Shown here one piece after another: positions 1 through 7,679 of a stretch of 64,000 nt of DNA. The position numbers and the translations under genes were made by a program. Location of the stretch: positions 62,001 through 126,000 of the forward strand of contig CANMWK010000005.1 of assembly GCA_947501615.1 (NCBI GenBank). The letters run 5' to 3'. The DNA is from an uncultured Tenacibaculum sp. (lineage in GTDB: Bacteria; Bacteroidota; Bacteroidia; Flavobacteriales; Flavobacteriaceae). Below the pieces are notes generated by a model. That model was not told the DNA's origin and searched no databases. It worked only from the letters and a program-made list of their open reading frames with translations. Each line of letters starts with the position of its first letter. The stretch's first letter is position 1.

Positions 1-73
1 TATTTTTCCTTTTTCTGTGATTTAGTTTTTAATTTAATGTTAGAAACTAGAGCTAGCAATAGTTTTAAAAAAA

Positions 74-638
74 TCAATTCAATTTTTTTAAAAGTCTATT
101 TAAACTTCTTAAAGAGATTCCTAAATAGGCTGACATATCTTCTTTAGAAACTTTCATCTTTTGTTGAGAAAGCAAAGCTAAAAGTTTAGTAAGGCTTTTC
201 TCTGAATTAAAAAGTTGTTGATATGATGCTCGGCTTGAAGTATTTATTATTCTATCTGAAAAAGTTTCTATTAATAACCTATTAAAATGGATATCAGTAT
301 TCAATAATTCATTAAAATATGGTGCTGAAAGCTGAAAAACTTGTACATCCATTACAGCTTGAACTGAACATAGGCATTCTACTTTTTTTAACTGCTTCGA
401 TTTCTCCTATTATTTCACCTTTGCCTAAAAACTCAAGAATATACTCTTTATCATTTTCTTCAAAAAAATAACATTTTGAAATCCCACTTTTAATAATCAT
501 TATTTTAATAGCTTTTTGTCCTTGTAAAAACAAGTTCTCTCCTTTTTTATAAGAATTCAAAATTATATTGTCTTTATGATTTTGCTTATCATAAAGTTTT
601 TGAATATAGTCTAAAAAATTCTGATTTGTTCTTAACAT
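74..638 (-). pseudogene. Crp/Fnr-family transcriptional regulator, frameshifted
   Basis: Two overlapping minus-strand frames together make one Crp/Fnr regulator of about 187 residues, the usual size in Bacteroidota. The first part (from 638) has the cyclic-nucleotide-binding-like beta-roll, with GENLFLQGQ and FLGKGEIIGE. The second (to 74) has the dimer helix and a C-terminal helix-turn-helix containing AYLGISLRSLNRLLKKL. Dropping one base from the seven-T run at 383-389 (A7 on the coding strand) fuses them into a continuous EAVKKVECLCSVQAVMDVQV. As read, the first frame ends in a short junk tail. It could be a real knock-out, a slippage-dependent gene or a sequencing error. The family identification is firm; ligand and targets are unknown. 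Confidence 0.8.
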
Positions 639-646
639 ACAGTTTG

Positions 647-658
647 GGACAAGTGTCC
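647..658. promoter_or_regulatory. candidate operator, inverted repeat GGACA-AG-TGTCC
   Basis: A perfect pair of 5-base half sites with a 2-base spacer lies 9 bases upstream of the Crp/Fnr start and between it and the divergent HD gene. Crp/Fnr proteins bind symmetric sites of this general layout, so autoregulation is a reasonable inference. The assignment rests only on symmetry and position. Confidence 0.35.
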
Positions 659-708
659 TTTTATTAAAACTTAAAAGTCATTTTTTTTGCCCAAAAATAA
701 TAAATAAC

Positions 709-1365
709 ATGAGAGGTATATTAATTAAACTTGAAAACGAAATCAAACCTTTATTTAAAGAGGATACCACAGGACATGATTTACACCATTTAAAAAGAGT
801 AATGAATGTAGCGTTAACTATTCAGGAAAAGGAAGGTGGTGATAAATTAGTTATTGCTATATCAGCATTATTACATGATTTACATAGAATAATGCAAAGT
901 AAGTCAGGTAGCTTTTACACTCCTAAAGAATCTCTACCATTAATAAGTGAAATATTAAATAAAGTTGACATAACTGATTTTCAAAAAAGAAGAATATTAC
1001 ATTGTATTGAATATCATGAAGAGTATAGTTTTTCAGAAAATGGAAAAACAGTAAATGATATAGAAACATTGATTTTGCAAGATGCTGATAATTTAGATGC
1101 AATTGGAGCTATTGGTGTTGCTCGTACTTTCTTATTTGGTGGATATTATAAAGTTAAAATGTGGACACCTGAATACCCTTTTGATAGAAAAATTTATGAT
1201 GAAGATAAAAAAGATCCATCTGTTATTCATCATTTTCATAGTAAACTAATCAAACTTAAAGATAATATGAATACGAAAACTGCCAGAAAAATGGCTAATA
1301 AAAGACATGACTTTATGATGTTATATTTGAATGAATTTTTTGACGAATGGAAAGGAACAAAATAA
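709..1365 (+). CDS. HD-domain phosphohydrolase (YedJ/YpgQ-like)
   Basis: A 218-residue cytosolic protein of the HD superfamily, whose members cleave phosphate bonds using metal held by His/Asp. Visible motifs are HDLHHLKRV at residues 23-31 (first His), LLHDLHR at 54-60 (the HD pair H56-D57), a later His/Glu stretch around YHEEY and the distal Asp in LQDADNLDA. The spacing HxxxRV...LLHD and overall length fit the YedJ/YpgQ group, for which nucleotide pyrophosphatase activity has been described; the substrate here is unknown. It stands alone, divergent from the broken Crp/Fnr gene, and a hairpin follows it. Confidence 0.8.
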   Translation: MRGILIKLENEIKPLFKEDTTGHDLHHLKRVMNVALTIQEKEGGDKLVIAISALLHDLHRIMQSKSGSFYTPKESLPLISEILNKVDITDFQKRRILHCIEYHEEYSFSENGKTVNDIETLILQDADNLDAIGAIGVARTFLFGGYYKVKMWTPEYPFDRKIYDEDKKDPSVIHHFHSKLIKLKDNMNTKTARKMANKRHDFMMLYLNEFFDEWKGTK

Positions 1366-1398
1366 AATCATTGCCAATGAGGTATGAGTTTTAAAACC

Positions 1399-1436
1399 AA
1401 AAACCTTGAAATTATATAACAAATTCCAAGGTTTTA
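1399..1436 (+). terminator. probable bidirectional terminator
   Basis: The stem AAACCTTG / CAAGGTTT with a loop of about 16 bases is followed by T-rich DNA. It lies between the convergent ends of the HD gene and the PAS gene. The weak T-run makes it a moderate call. Confidence 0.5.
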
Positions 1437-1461
1437 ATATGTTATGATTACTTAAAAAAAA

Positions 1462-2031
1462 TTAAGCAATTTGTCTTTCTAAAGCTAAAAAGTGAGTAAC
1501 TTCATTTTTATCTTTTAAAGGAAAAATATGAATCTCACATTTATATTGAGTTTTATCTTTTTTATGGTTTGTAATTACTTCCTTAAAAGGATTACCTAAA
1601 GCTAGTTTCTTTCGAATTCTAGATCTAACAGTTTCAGAAGTTGCACTACCCTGTAAGAAATTTGGTGTCTTACGCATCGCATAATTTTTAGGGTAACCAG
1701 TCATTTTAGAAAAACCATCGTTTACCCACAGAATATTTCTGTCAATATCTGTCAGAATTAAAGCTTCGAAAGAGTGCTTAGAAAGAATATGTTCAACATT
1801 GTTTTTCCAAGTAAATTTTTTAGCTAAGCTTTGAAGTGAAAATATATCTTGTTGTAAAGAAGATTCTTCACATAAAAAATTAAAGTTTTGTAAATGAATA
1901 TCAAAACTAAGCATATTAATTCTTGCACTGTGATCTGAAACTAAAGATCCTTTAATTTCTTCGTATTGTTTTGCAGATAAAGAATTAACATAAATATCTA
2001 AACTCTTCATCTCTGTTATAGCATTTTTCAT
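1462..2031 (-). CDS. PAS-domain protein, LOV-like but lacking the photoactive cysteine
   Basis: A 189-residue soluble protein. Residues 1-80 are helical with no recognised domain. Residues 85-188 form a PAS domain with typical ILTDIDRNILWVNDGFSKMTGY. The FLQG element at 125-128 matches the signature of LOV photoreceptors (N-C-x-F-L-Q), but the position of the flavin-adduct cysteine holds Pro123. It therefore cannot form the classical cysteinyl-flavin bond, although it may still bind flavin or another ligand. No output domain is fused, and neighbours give no partner. Single-PAS proteins like this are common in flavobacteria and of unknown role. Confidence 0.75.
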   Translation of the reverse strand: MKNAITEMKSLDIYVNSLSAKQYEEIKGSLVSDHSARINMLSFDIHLQNFNFLCEESSLQQDIFSLQSLAKKFTWKNNVEHILSKHSFEALILTDIDRNILWVNDGFSKMTGYPKNYAMRKTPNFLQGSATSETVRSRIRKKLALGNPFKEVITNHKKDKTQYKCEIHIFPLKDKNEVTHFLALERQIA

Positions 2032-2082
2032 TGTAGTTTAGTTTAAAAAGTTAAAAATAGTTAAATATTCTTCATATGCAAG

Positions 2083-4554
2083 TTAATTTACCATAAATAT
2101 TGCATTTGCAAAGAAAAGTTTACCATTATCCCAAAAACCTCTAAATAATGGATTATCAGTTAAGTAAATAATATTTCCTCTTCCGATATTCTCATTTCCA
2201 AAAATTAATGAGTTTTGTTGCTTTTTTAAAGTTTCAGCACCTGCAAATCCAGAAACTACAGTATTGTTATCTAGAGTAACTACATTCGATCCATTTTTTA
2301 AGTAATCGTAAGTACTACTTCCTAATTTTAATGTAAAATATTCATTATCATATCCAAATCCTAAGGGATGAGAATTGTCTATCTTAGTTTTAAAAATTGC
2401 ACCAGTAATTAATTTCTTAATATAATTTCTTTCTTTGTCTTTATGTAAAACTAACTTAGTAGTTTTACTATCTTCTTTTTTCTTATCCTTTTTTGGTTGC
2501 TTAGCACTTAAACCGAATAGTTTACTAGAACTAAATACTTGATTAGCATTTCCGATAGTAATTACTTTCCCTCCTTGACTAACCCAAGATTTTAACGCTT
2601 TTAATTTTTCTGAGTTTAGAATACTACGGTAGCTTCCATTAGGTAAAATTAAAGTGTTGAATTTAGAAAGTAACTTCGCCGATAAATTTCTTGCAGGAAT
2701 TGCACTATAATCGTAGTTTAAATCTTGCTCTAAAAAGTAACGTACTTCACCATAACTTAAAGTGGAAATTCCTCTTCCCGATAAAACAGCAATTTTATTT
2801 TGCTTAATTTCTTTCACACTAGAAGAGCCCATGTCTACACCTTTTGTAGATAACCCTGTAGTAATATGGTGATTTACTTTATTATGTTTTTTACTAATTT
2901 TTAAAAGTAAAGCATCAAAATTTTTAATATGCTTATTGTCTCTTTTCGTAACGATTAAAGAACCTGGTGCCAAATTATGATTGCTATTGACCATCAATTT
3001 CTTATTAGTTCTCACACGTAGTTTATTTTTTAATAAATCAGTTAATAAAGCAGCATCAGAAATATGATTCCAATCGAAAACATAAGCATATACATTGTTC
3101 TTTAAACTAGCTTTTGGTGTAGAAGAACTATAAGCGGTTGTAGTTACTTTATTTTTACTAGCAACTGTATTTAATCCGTAAGCATAAGGTAAAGACCAAG
3201 CTGTGATATCGTAAGTTAGCGTATCTTGAATAGTAGCTTTAGGTTCAAATAAAACTTCTACTAATTTTCCTTTAGGTTGATCTGTATTAATGGTGATATT
3301 ATTCTGATCTATCTTAATTTGACCGTTTCCATTTTTTGAAAACACATATCCAGATACAGATTTGCTTGTTGCTTTTCCATATCTAATTTCATGACGATCT
3401 AATAAGGTTTTCAGCTGTTCAATTTTATCAGGGTTTCCTTGTAATACATAAGAAGCATATTTATAGTTTGTATTGTTGTAATATTTTTTGAACTCTGAAT
3501 TTAACGTATTCGCATTTTTTGAAGCAACTTCTACTGTAGAGAGTCCAGTTGTGGTATGATGTAGTAATCTATCTTTTAAAGTTAAAACATCACCTTCAGC
3601 AGTTTTTATACCTAAACCAGCCATTCCATGTCCAGCTTGCTCGTAAGTCATACCAATAGCTCCGTTAAAAGTAGGGTATGTATCTCCGTAACTAGGATAT
3701 AATAGATCGAAACTTTCTTTTGTGAAGTATAACCAACCTTTTTCATCAAAATATTTCGCATGATTTTTACCAAATTCACCTTGAAAATCTTTCTGAAAAT
3801 CAGTGATAATTTCATGAAAAGGAGCAGCAGCAGGAGCAAAGTAGTACGGATTGTTAATATATTGCTCGTGAAAATCTACATGGATATGAGGTAACCATTT
3901 ATTGTATACTTTTAAACGTTGTTGAGATTCTATTTGTGTAGCCCAAGCCCAATCTCTATTTAAATCGAATAAGTAGTGGTTAGGTCTCCCTGCGATCCAA
4001 GGTTCATTATGTTCAATGGCTACAGGATTAGGGTTTATATTTCTGTTAGAAACTTGTGTAAACCAGTTTACATATCGATCTCTTCCATCTGGATTAATAC
4101 ATGGATCTAAAATCACAATAACATTTTCTAACCAAGCTTGTTTTTCAGTTAATAGTTTGTAGGCTGTTAAAATCCCAGCTTCAGTAGCAGAAGCTTCATT
4201 ACCATGAACATTATAACTTAACCAAACAATAGCCTTATCTTGTAAAGGCGAAGTGTTTTCTAATTTAGTATTCGTTAAGTGTTGTTTTCGGATACGCTCT
4301 AAGTTTTCAATATTACTTTTACTACTGATAAAAGCAACTTGTAAAGGCCTTCTTTCATAGGTTTTACCATATTGCTCTAGAGTTATATTTGGAGAATTTT
4401 GAGCTAAATGCTTAAAATAATCAACAACTTGATGATGTCTTGTGAATTGAGATCCTAAAGGATATTCAAAGAATTCAGAGGGTGATTTAATATTCTGAGA
4501 AAAAAGATTAAATGTAATAACAAGTACTGCTATTAAAGTAGTTATAAAGCGCAT
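2083..4554 (-). CDS. M14-family zinc carboxypeptidase, exported
   Basis: A large exported metallopeptidase (823 residues from the start chosen here). A signal peptide (MRFITTLIAVLVITFNLFSQ) is followed by an M14 catalytic domain. Numbered from the upstream in-frame Met at 4581, the zinc-site motif HGNEAS has H126/E129, a substrate-binding Arg lies in DLNRDW (209), and the third zinc His is in HVDFHEQ (234-240). The C-terminal half resembles the glutamine-amidotransferase-like fold often appended in this family (RGISTLSYGEV...). I chose the ATG at 4554: a TAnnTTTG box at 4579-4586 would put the transcript start downstream of 4581, and only the shorter form begins with a clean signal peptide. 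It probably digests extracellular peptides. Confidence 0.88.
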   Translation of the reverse strand: MRFITTLIAVLVITFNLFSQNIKSPSEFFEYPLGSQFTRHHQVVDYFKHLAQNSPNITLEQYGKTYERRPLQVAFISSKSNIENLERIRKQHLTNTKLENTSPLQDKAIVWLSYNVHGNEASATEAGILTAYKLLTEKQAWLENVIVILDPCINPDGRDRYVNWFTQVSNRNINPNPVAIEHNEPWIAGRPNHYLFDLNRDWAWATQIESQQRLKVYNKWLPHIHVDFHEQYINNPYYFAPAAAPFHEIITDFQKDFQGEFGKNHAKYFDEKGWLYFTKESFDLLYPSYGDTYPTFNGAIGMTYEQAGHGMAGLGIKTAEGDVLTLKDRLLHHTTTGLSTVEVASKNANTLNSEFKKYYNNTNYKYASYVLQGNPDKIEQLKTLLDRHEIRYGKATSKSVSGYVFSKNGNGQIKIDQNNITINTDQPKGKLVEVLFEPKATIQDTLTYDITAWSLPYAYGLNTVASKNKVTTTAYSSSTPKASLKNNVYAYVFDWNHISDAALLTDLLKNKLRVRTNKKLMVNSNHNLAPGSLIVTKRDNKHIKNFDALLLKISKKHNKVNHHITTGLSTKGVDMGSSSVKEIKQNKIAVLSGRGISTLSYGEVRYFLEQDLNYDYSAIPARNLSAKLLSKFNTLILPNGSYRSILNSEKLKALKSWVSQGGKVITIGNANQVFSSSKLFGLSAKQPKKDKKKEDSKTTKLVLHKDKERNYIKKLITGAIFKTKIDNSHPLGFGYDNEYFTLKLGSSTYDYLKNGSNVVTLDNNTVVSGFAGAETLKKQQNSLIFGNENIGRGNIIYLTDNPLFRGFWDNGKLFFANAIFMVN

Positions 4555-4578
4555 GAAACCTAATGTTTGATTGATGAT

Positions 4579-4586
4579 CAAATGTA
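4579..4586 (-). promoter_or_regulatory. -7 promoter box (TACATTTG) for the M14 peptidase
   Basis: It matches the Bacteroidota -7 consensus TAnnTTTG on the minus strand, about 25 bases before the ATG at 4554. I see no clear -33 TTG. It decides the start of the peptidase gene. Confidence 0.5.
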
Positions 4587-4778
4587 AGGAAATAATTCTA
4601 TTACCATGAAAAATTAATACTACTGCGTTTAGTAGTTTTTACTCAACTCGTTGCAGTTTTATTTCGTAGTAACTTCTGTGATTTAGTTTTTTTGCTTTTG
4701 TGAAAAAATATATACCCGAAAGTAATTAATGACACATCTTCGAATTTACTTTCCTATTAGGTTTTCAATTTTTTAAAT

Positions 4779-5028
4779 AACCCGTTGTGCATTTGGAGCA
4801 AAATTCTGTCAATTCGAGTGATTTTTTGGAATAAAATGGAGAAAAATCGTACTGAATCAAGTTCAGCAGAACTATCGAGAATAAGAATTTTTACTTGGAA
4901 ATAGTTCTCGATACACTTTTTTTAGCTTCGCTAGGTACCTTTAATCAAGATATATTTTGATTTTGGTAATCTCAAAGCACTCGAACTGGCAGTCAAAAAA
5001 AATTAAGTTTCTAAATGCACAACGAGTT
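4779..5028. repeat. REP-like element with nested inverted repeats
   Basis: This gene-free stretch has outer arms AACCCGTTGTGCATTT (4779-4794) and AAATGCACAACGAGTT (5013-5028), which are inverted with one mismatch. Inner arms are TGTCAATTCGAGTG (4807-4820) and CACTCGAACTGGCA (4978-4991). A TTCTCGATAC motif lies between them. The whole can fold as one long interrupted hairpin. I recall TCGAGTG/TCTCGATA intergenic repeats as widespread in flavobacterial genomes. The right arm supplies the stop codon and last residues of the next gene. Confidence 0.65.
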
Positions 5029-5571
5029 TAAATAGTATTTATATGATCTTTTTAATTCTTTTTGTTCATTACGTTCTTTCTTTTTTTTCTGAGTCTTAAT
5101 TTTTTTTAATTCATCGAGATTAGAAAAAGCAATAAAATTAAGTTTAGGATGATGTTTTCTCTCCAATGTGTCTGATAAATGATCATATATGCGTTTTATA
5201 TATTTTTTTGATTCTTTTTTTGTTTTATTCATGACAATAGCTTGCTCGAATATTAACTTAAAGTTTCGTAATGGATTTTTATAAAGAGTAAAACTATTTT
5301 TATTTTTAAAAAGTAATATAGAATTCCAATGATAGTGATAATAAATATTATAGAATCCTGAATTAAGATTTGTATCAACCTTATTATTTTTATTTATTAA
5401 ATCTGTTATATGTATATCTTTTGTTTCTATATCGGATGGAAATACTTTCTGCTCTTTTAAAATGTCAGTTAATTTGGAATATACATCTTCAGAGTTTTTA
5501 ATTATAAAGGTTATTTGTCCATAGCAAATAGTTGATATTAAATATGTTAGAAAGATAAGTTTTCTGCTCAT
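5011..5571 (-). CDS. exported protein of unknown function
   Basis: 186 residues beginning with a signal peptide (MSRKLIFLTYLISTICYGQ) and ending in a strongly basic, probably coiled segment (KTQKKKKERNEQKELKRSY). No family is recognised. The middle is rich in Lys, Asn and Tyr, without catalytic motifs. The last residues (NSLCI) and the stop codon are encoded by the arm of the adjacent repeat, so the original C-terminus may have been replaced. It lies 48 bases downstream of the RDD gene and may be co-transcribed with it. Confidence 0.6.
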   Translation of the reverse strand: MSRKLIFLTYLISTICYGQITFIIKNSEDVYSKLTDILKEQKVFPSDIETKDIHITDLINKNNKVDTNLNSGFYNIYYHYHWNSILLFKNKNSFTLYKNPLRNFKLIFEQAIVMNKTKKESKKYIKRIYDHLSDTLERKHHPKLNFIAFSNLDELKKIKTQKKKKERNEQKELKRSYKYYLNSLCI

Positions 5572-5619
5572 AAGTTTAATTTTTATAATGAAATATAAAT
5601 AGTGCTGCTAATAAATCTT

Positions 5620-6186
5620 TTAAGGAATAACATAGCTTAATACATAAAAATACACAATTCCAACTATTATAATTCCGATATAATTTCTTTTCAGTTTTGT
5701 CTTTTTGAAGTCATACCAAATGGTTTTTAATTCCTCTTTCTTTGATAGTACAATTTTTGTGTTTGCTAAATAATCTCCAATTCTTCTTTCTGGATTGAAA
5801 AAAACAACACCTATTTCTACAGGCCAAATAAGAACTGTAAAGTTTCTTACAAAGCATTGTAATTCAGTAGCAGGATTTCCAGTCTTTAGATCAATTATTT
5901 GGTATCCCATTATTCTTTTTGCTGGGCTTTTCGCATTAAAAAAATCTTTATGATAATAGATGGAGATTATAAATACCCAAATATAGAAACTCATCCCTTT
6001 AAACAATTCCAAATCAAATTTTTCCACTAGTAGTATAAGTAGAATTATCATGGGGATTATTAAAAGACACATTAAAAAATGATCTAATGCCATTGTTGAA
6101 ACTCTATGGAATCGAGCGTTACGATTAGCTATAGTGTTGAATATTTTGATTGAAAAAAATCGGCTATAATTTTCTTTCTTTTTCAT
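5620..6186 (-). CDS. RDD-family membrane protein
   Basis: 188 residues with three to four hydrophobic segments (about 31-50, 63-77, 110-125, 170-187). RDD features are an Arg/Asp pair in the first helix region (RVSTMALDHFL) and, later, SPAKRIMGYQIIDLKTG and NPERRIGDYLANT, which are characteristic of the family. RDD proteins sit in the inner membrane; some act as Na+(Li+,K+)/H+ antiporters, but most are uncharacterised. The gene follows the TIGR02757 gene on the same strand after 77 bases. Confidence 0.75.
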   Translation of the reverse strand: MKKKENYSRFFSIKIFNTIANRNARFHRVSTMALDHFLMCLLIIPMIILLILLVEKFDLELFKGMSFYIWVFIISIYYHKDFFNAKSPAKRIMGYQIIDLKTGNPATELQCFVRNFTVLIWPVEIGVVFFNPERRIGDYLANTKIVLSKKEELKTIWYDFKKTKLKRNYIGIIIVGIVYFYVLSYVIP

Positions 6187-6263
6187 TATTTCTTCATGCT
6201 TACTATTAACTTTAAGCTAGGTTAAGTATAAGTTTTTTCATGATTAATATTCATAAAACTATA

Positions 6264-7025
6264 TTAAAACTTCTCAAATACACCTAAACCAAAGAGCGCA
6301 AAGTCATATTTAACAGGATCGTTTTTATCAAACTTCCGTAAGGTTTCATCAAGTTCTTTTATAGCTTTCCAATCGTTTTGTTTACGTGTTAAAATGCCTA
6401 GTTTTCGAGCAATATTTCCTGTATGAACATCTAACGGACAATGTAAATGTTTTGAGGAATGCGTTTTCCAAATGCCAAAATCAACTCCTTTTTTTTGGTC
6501 TCTAACCATCCAACGTAAAAACATATTAATACGTTTTGCAGCAGAACCTTTTATAGGGTCAGAAATATGTTTTTGAGTTCTTGGTAAATGCGGGATTTCA
6601 AAAAAGGTCTTTTTAAAATTATGAATAGCTGATTGATAATTATCAGTTTCCTTTGGAAGTAAAACGGCTTCAAGTCCCTTATGATTTGTGTATATGTTTT
6701 TTAAAGAACGGATAAAGAATTTAAAATCTTCAGCATTAAAAGTTCGATGTACAAATCCATCAAAACTTTCAAGTTGATCTTCAGAATGATTCAAAACAAA
6801 ATCGTAAGGAGAATTTCCCATCAGTTCCATCATTCTATTAGAATTTTTAATAATCATCGTTCGGTTTCCCCAAGCTATAATAGAAGATAAAAAACCAGCA
6901 ATTTCAATATCTTCTTTTAATGTATATCGATGAGGGATTTGAATAGGATCGCTATCAATAAATTGATCGTTTTCGTAAAAATCAGCTTTTTCGTCTAAAA
7001 ACTCTTTAAGTTCTTTAGTTGTCAT
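6264..7025 (-). CDS. TIGR02757 / DUF2400 family protein
   Basis: 253 residues matching the conserved TIGR02757 family of Bacteroidota and other bacteria. Recognisable segments are IPHRYTLKEDIEIAGFLSS, AWGNRTMIIKNSNRMMEL, MFLRWMVRD and the C-terminal PLDVHTGNIARKLGILTRKQ with YDFALFGLGV. The pattern (MFLRWM, PLDVHT) recalls helix-hairpin-helix DNA glycosylases, so a nucleic-acid role is possible but unproven. Its start lies 3 bases after the stop of the CPBP gene, so the two are almost certainly co-transcribed. Confidence 0.85.
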   Translation of the reverse strand: MTTKELKEFLDEKADFYENDQFIDSDPIQIPHRYTLKEDIEIAGFLSSIIAWGNRTMIIKNSNRMMELMGNSPYDFVLNHSEDQLESFDGFVHRTFNAEDFKFFIRSLKNIYTNHKGLEAVLLPKETDNYQSAIHNFKKTFFEIPHLPRTQKHISDPIKGSAAKRINMFLRWMVRDQKKGVDFGIWKTHSSKHLHCPLDVHTGNIARKLGILTRKQNDWKAIKELDETLRKFDKNDPVKYDFALFGLGVFEKF

Positions 7026-7028
7026 ATG

Positions 7029-7583
7029 TTATGAATTTGGAAGGCCAATAAAACTAATAGAGATAAAGAACGCATTGTAACATGCGTGCAATAAAATACT
7101 CCAAGCCAATCCGAATTTTATTCTAATACATCCTAAATATCCACCTAATATAATTTGAGGTAATACTAAAATAGGAGCTATTAACAGAATATTTGTTGAG
7201 ATTTTATAATTTGAAAGGTGAACTAAACCAAAGGCAATGGCAAAAAGGTAAAAATAAATCGAAAAAGACTTAACGTTTTTAAATAGCGTTAATGGTGCTC
7301 TAAAAACTAATTCTTCAAGTATAGGGGCGATAACAGCTGCAATTAAAAATATACCTCCCTTAGAATATTCTTTAAATAATTCGGTTACTTTGTGTTGTTC
7401 CATATCAATTAATCCACTAGCTTCAATCAGACCAAAAAGAGGAGTGATGAGTACACTAGTGATAATACAAATACAAAAGAAATGAAAAAATATTCTTAAA
7501 CGATATTTAAAATCAACATTACTGTCTTTTACACTATCAGGATTTTTTAAATATGCCAATAGGTTTTTAAATGTTTCAAACAT
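7029..7583 (-). CDS. CPBP-family intramembrane glutamic endopeptidase
   Basis: 184 residues, mostly transmembrane (segments near 32-52, 78-92, 108-122, 132-150, 158-178). The ABI/CAAX-like motif set is complete: EELVFR with E90-E91-R95, H122 (FGLVHLSNY) and H166-N170 (LHACYNAFF). These residues form the active site of Rce1-like proteases in the membrane. Substrates of bacterial members are mostly unknown. It is the first gene of a tight pair with the TIGR02757 gene. Confidence 0.88.
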   Translation of the reverse strand: MFETFKNLLAYLKNPDSVKDSNVDFKYRLRIFFHFFCICIITSVLITPLFGLIEASGLIDMEQHKVTELFKEYSKGGIFLIAAVIAPILEELVFRAPLTLFKNVKSFSIYFYLFAIAFGLVHLSNYKISTNILLIAPILVLPQIILGGYLGCIRIKFGLAWSILLHACYNAFFISISFIGLPNS

Positions 7584-7679
7584 ATGCTTTGTTTTTTGTA
7601 GGCAGTATTAAGAATTAAATATGGATATAGAACACAATACTCAATACTAACTACTTAATACTTTAAGCTAAATCTGTTA

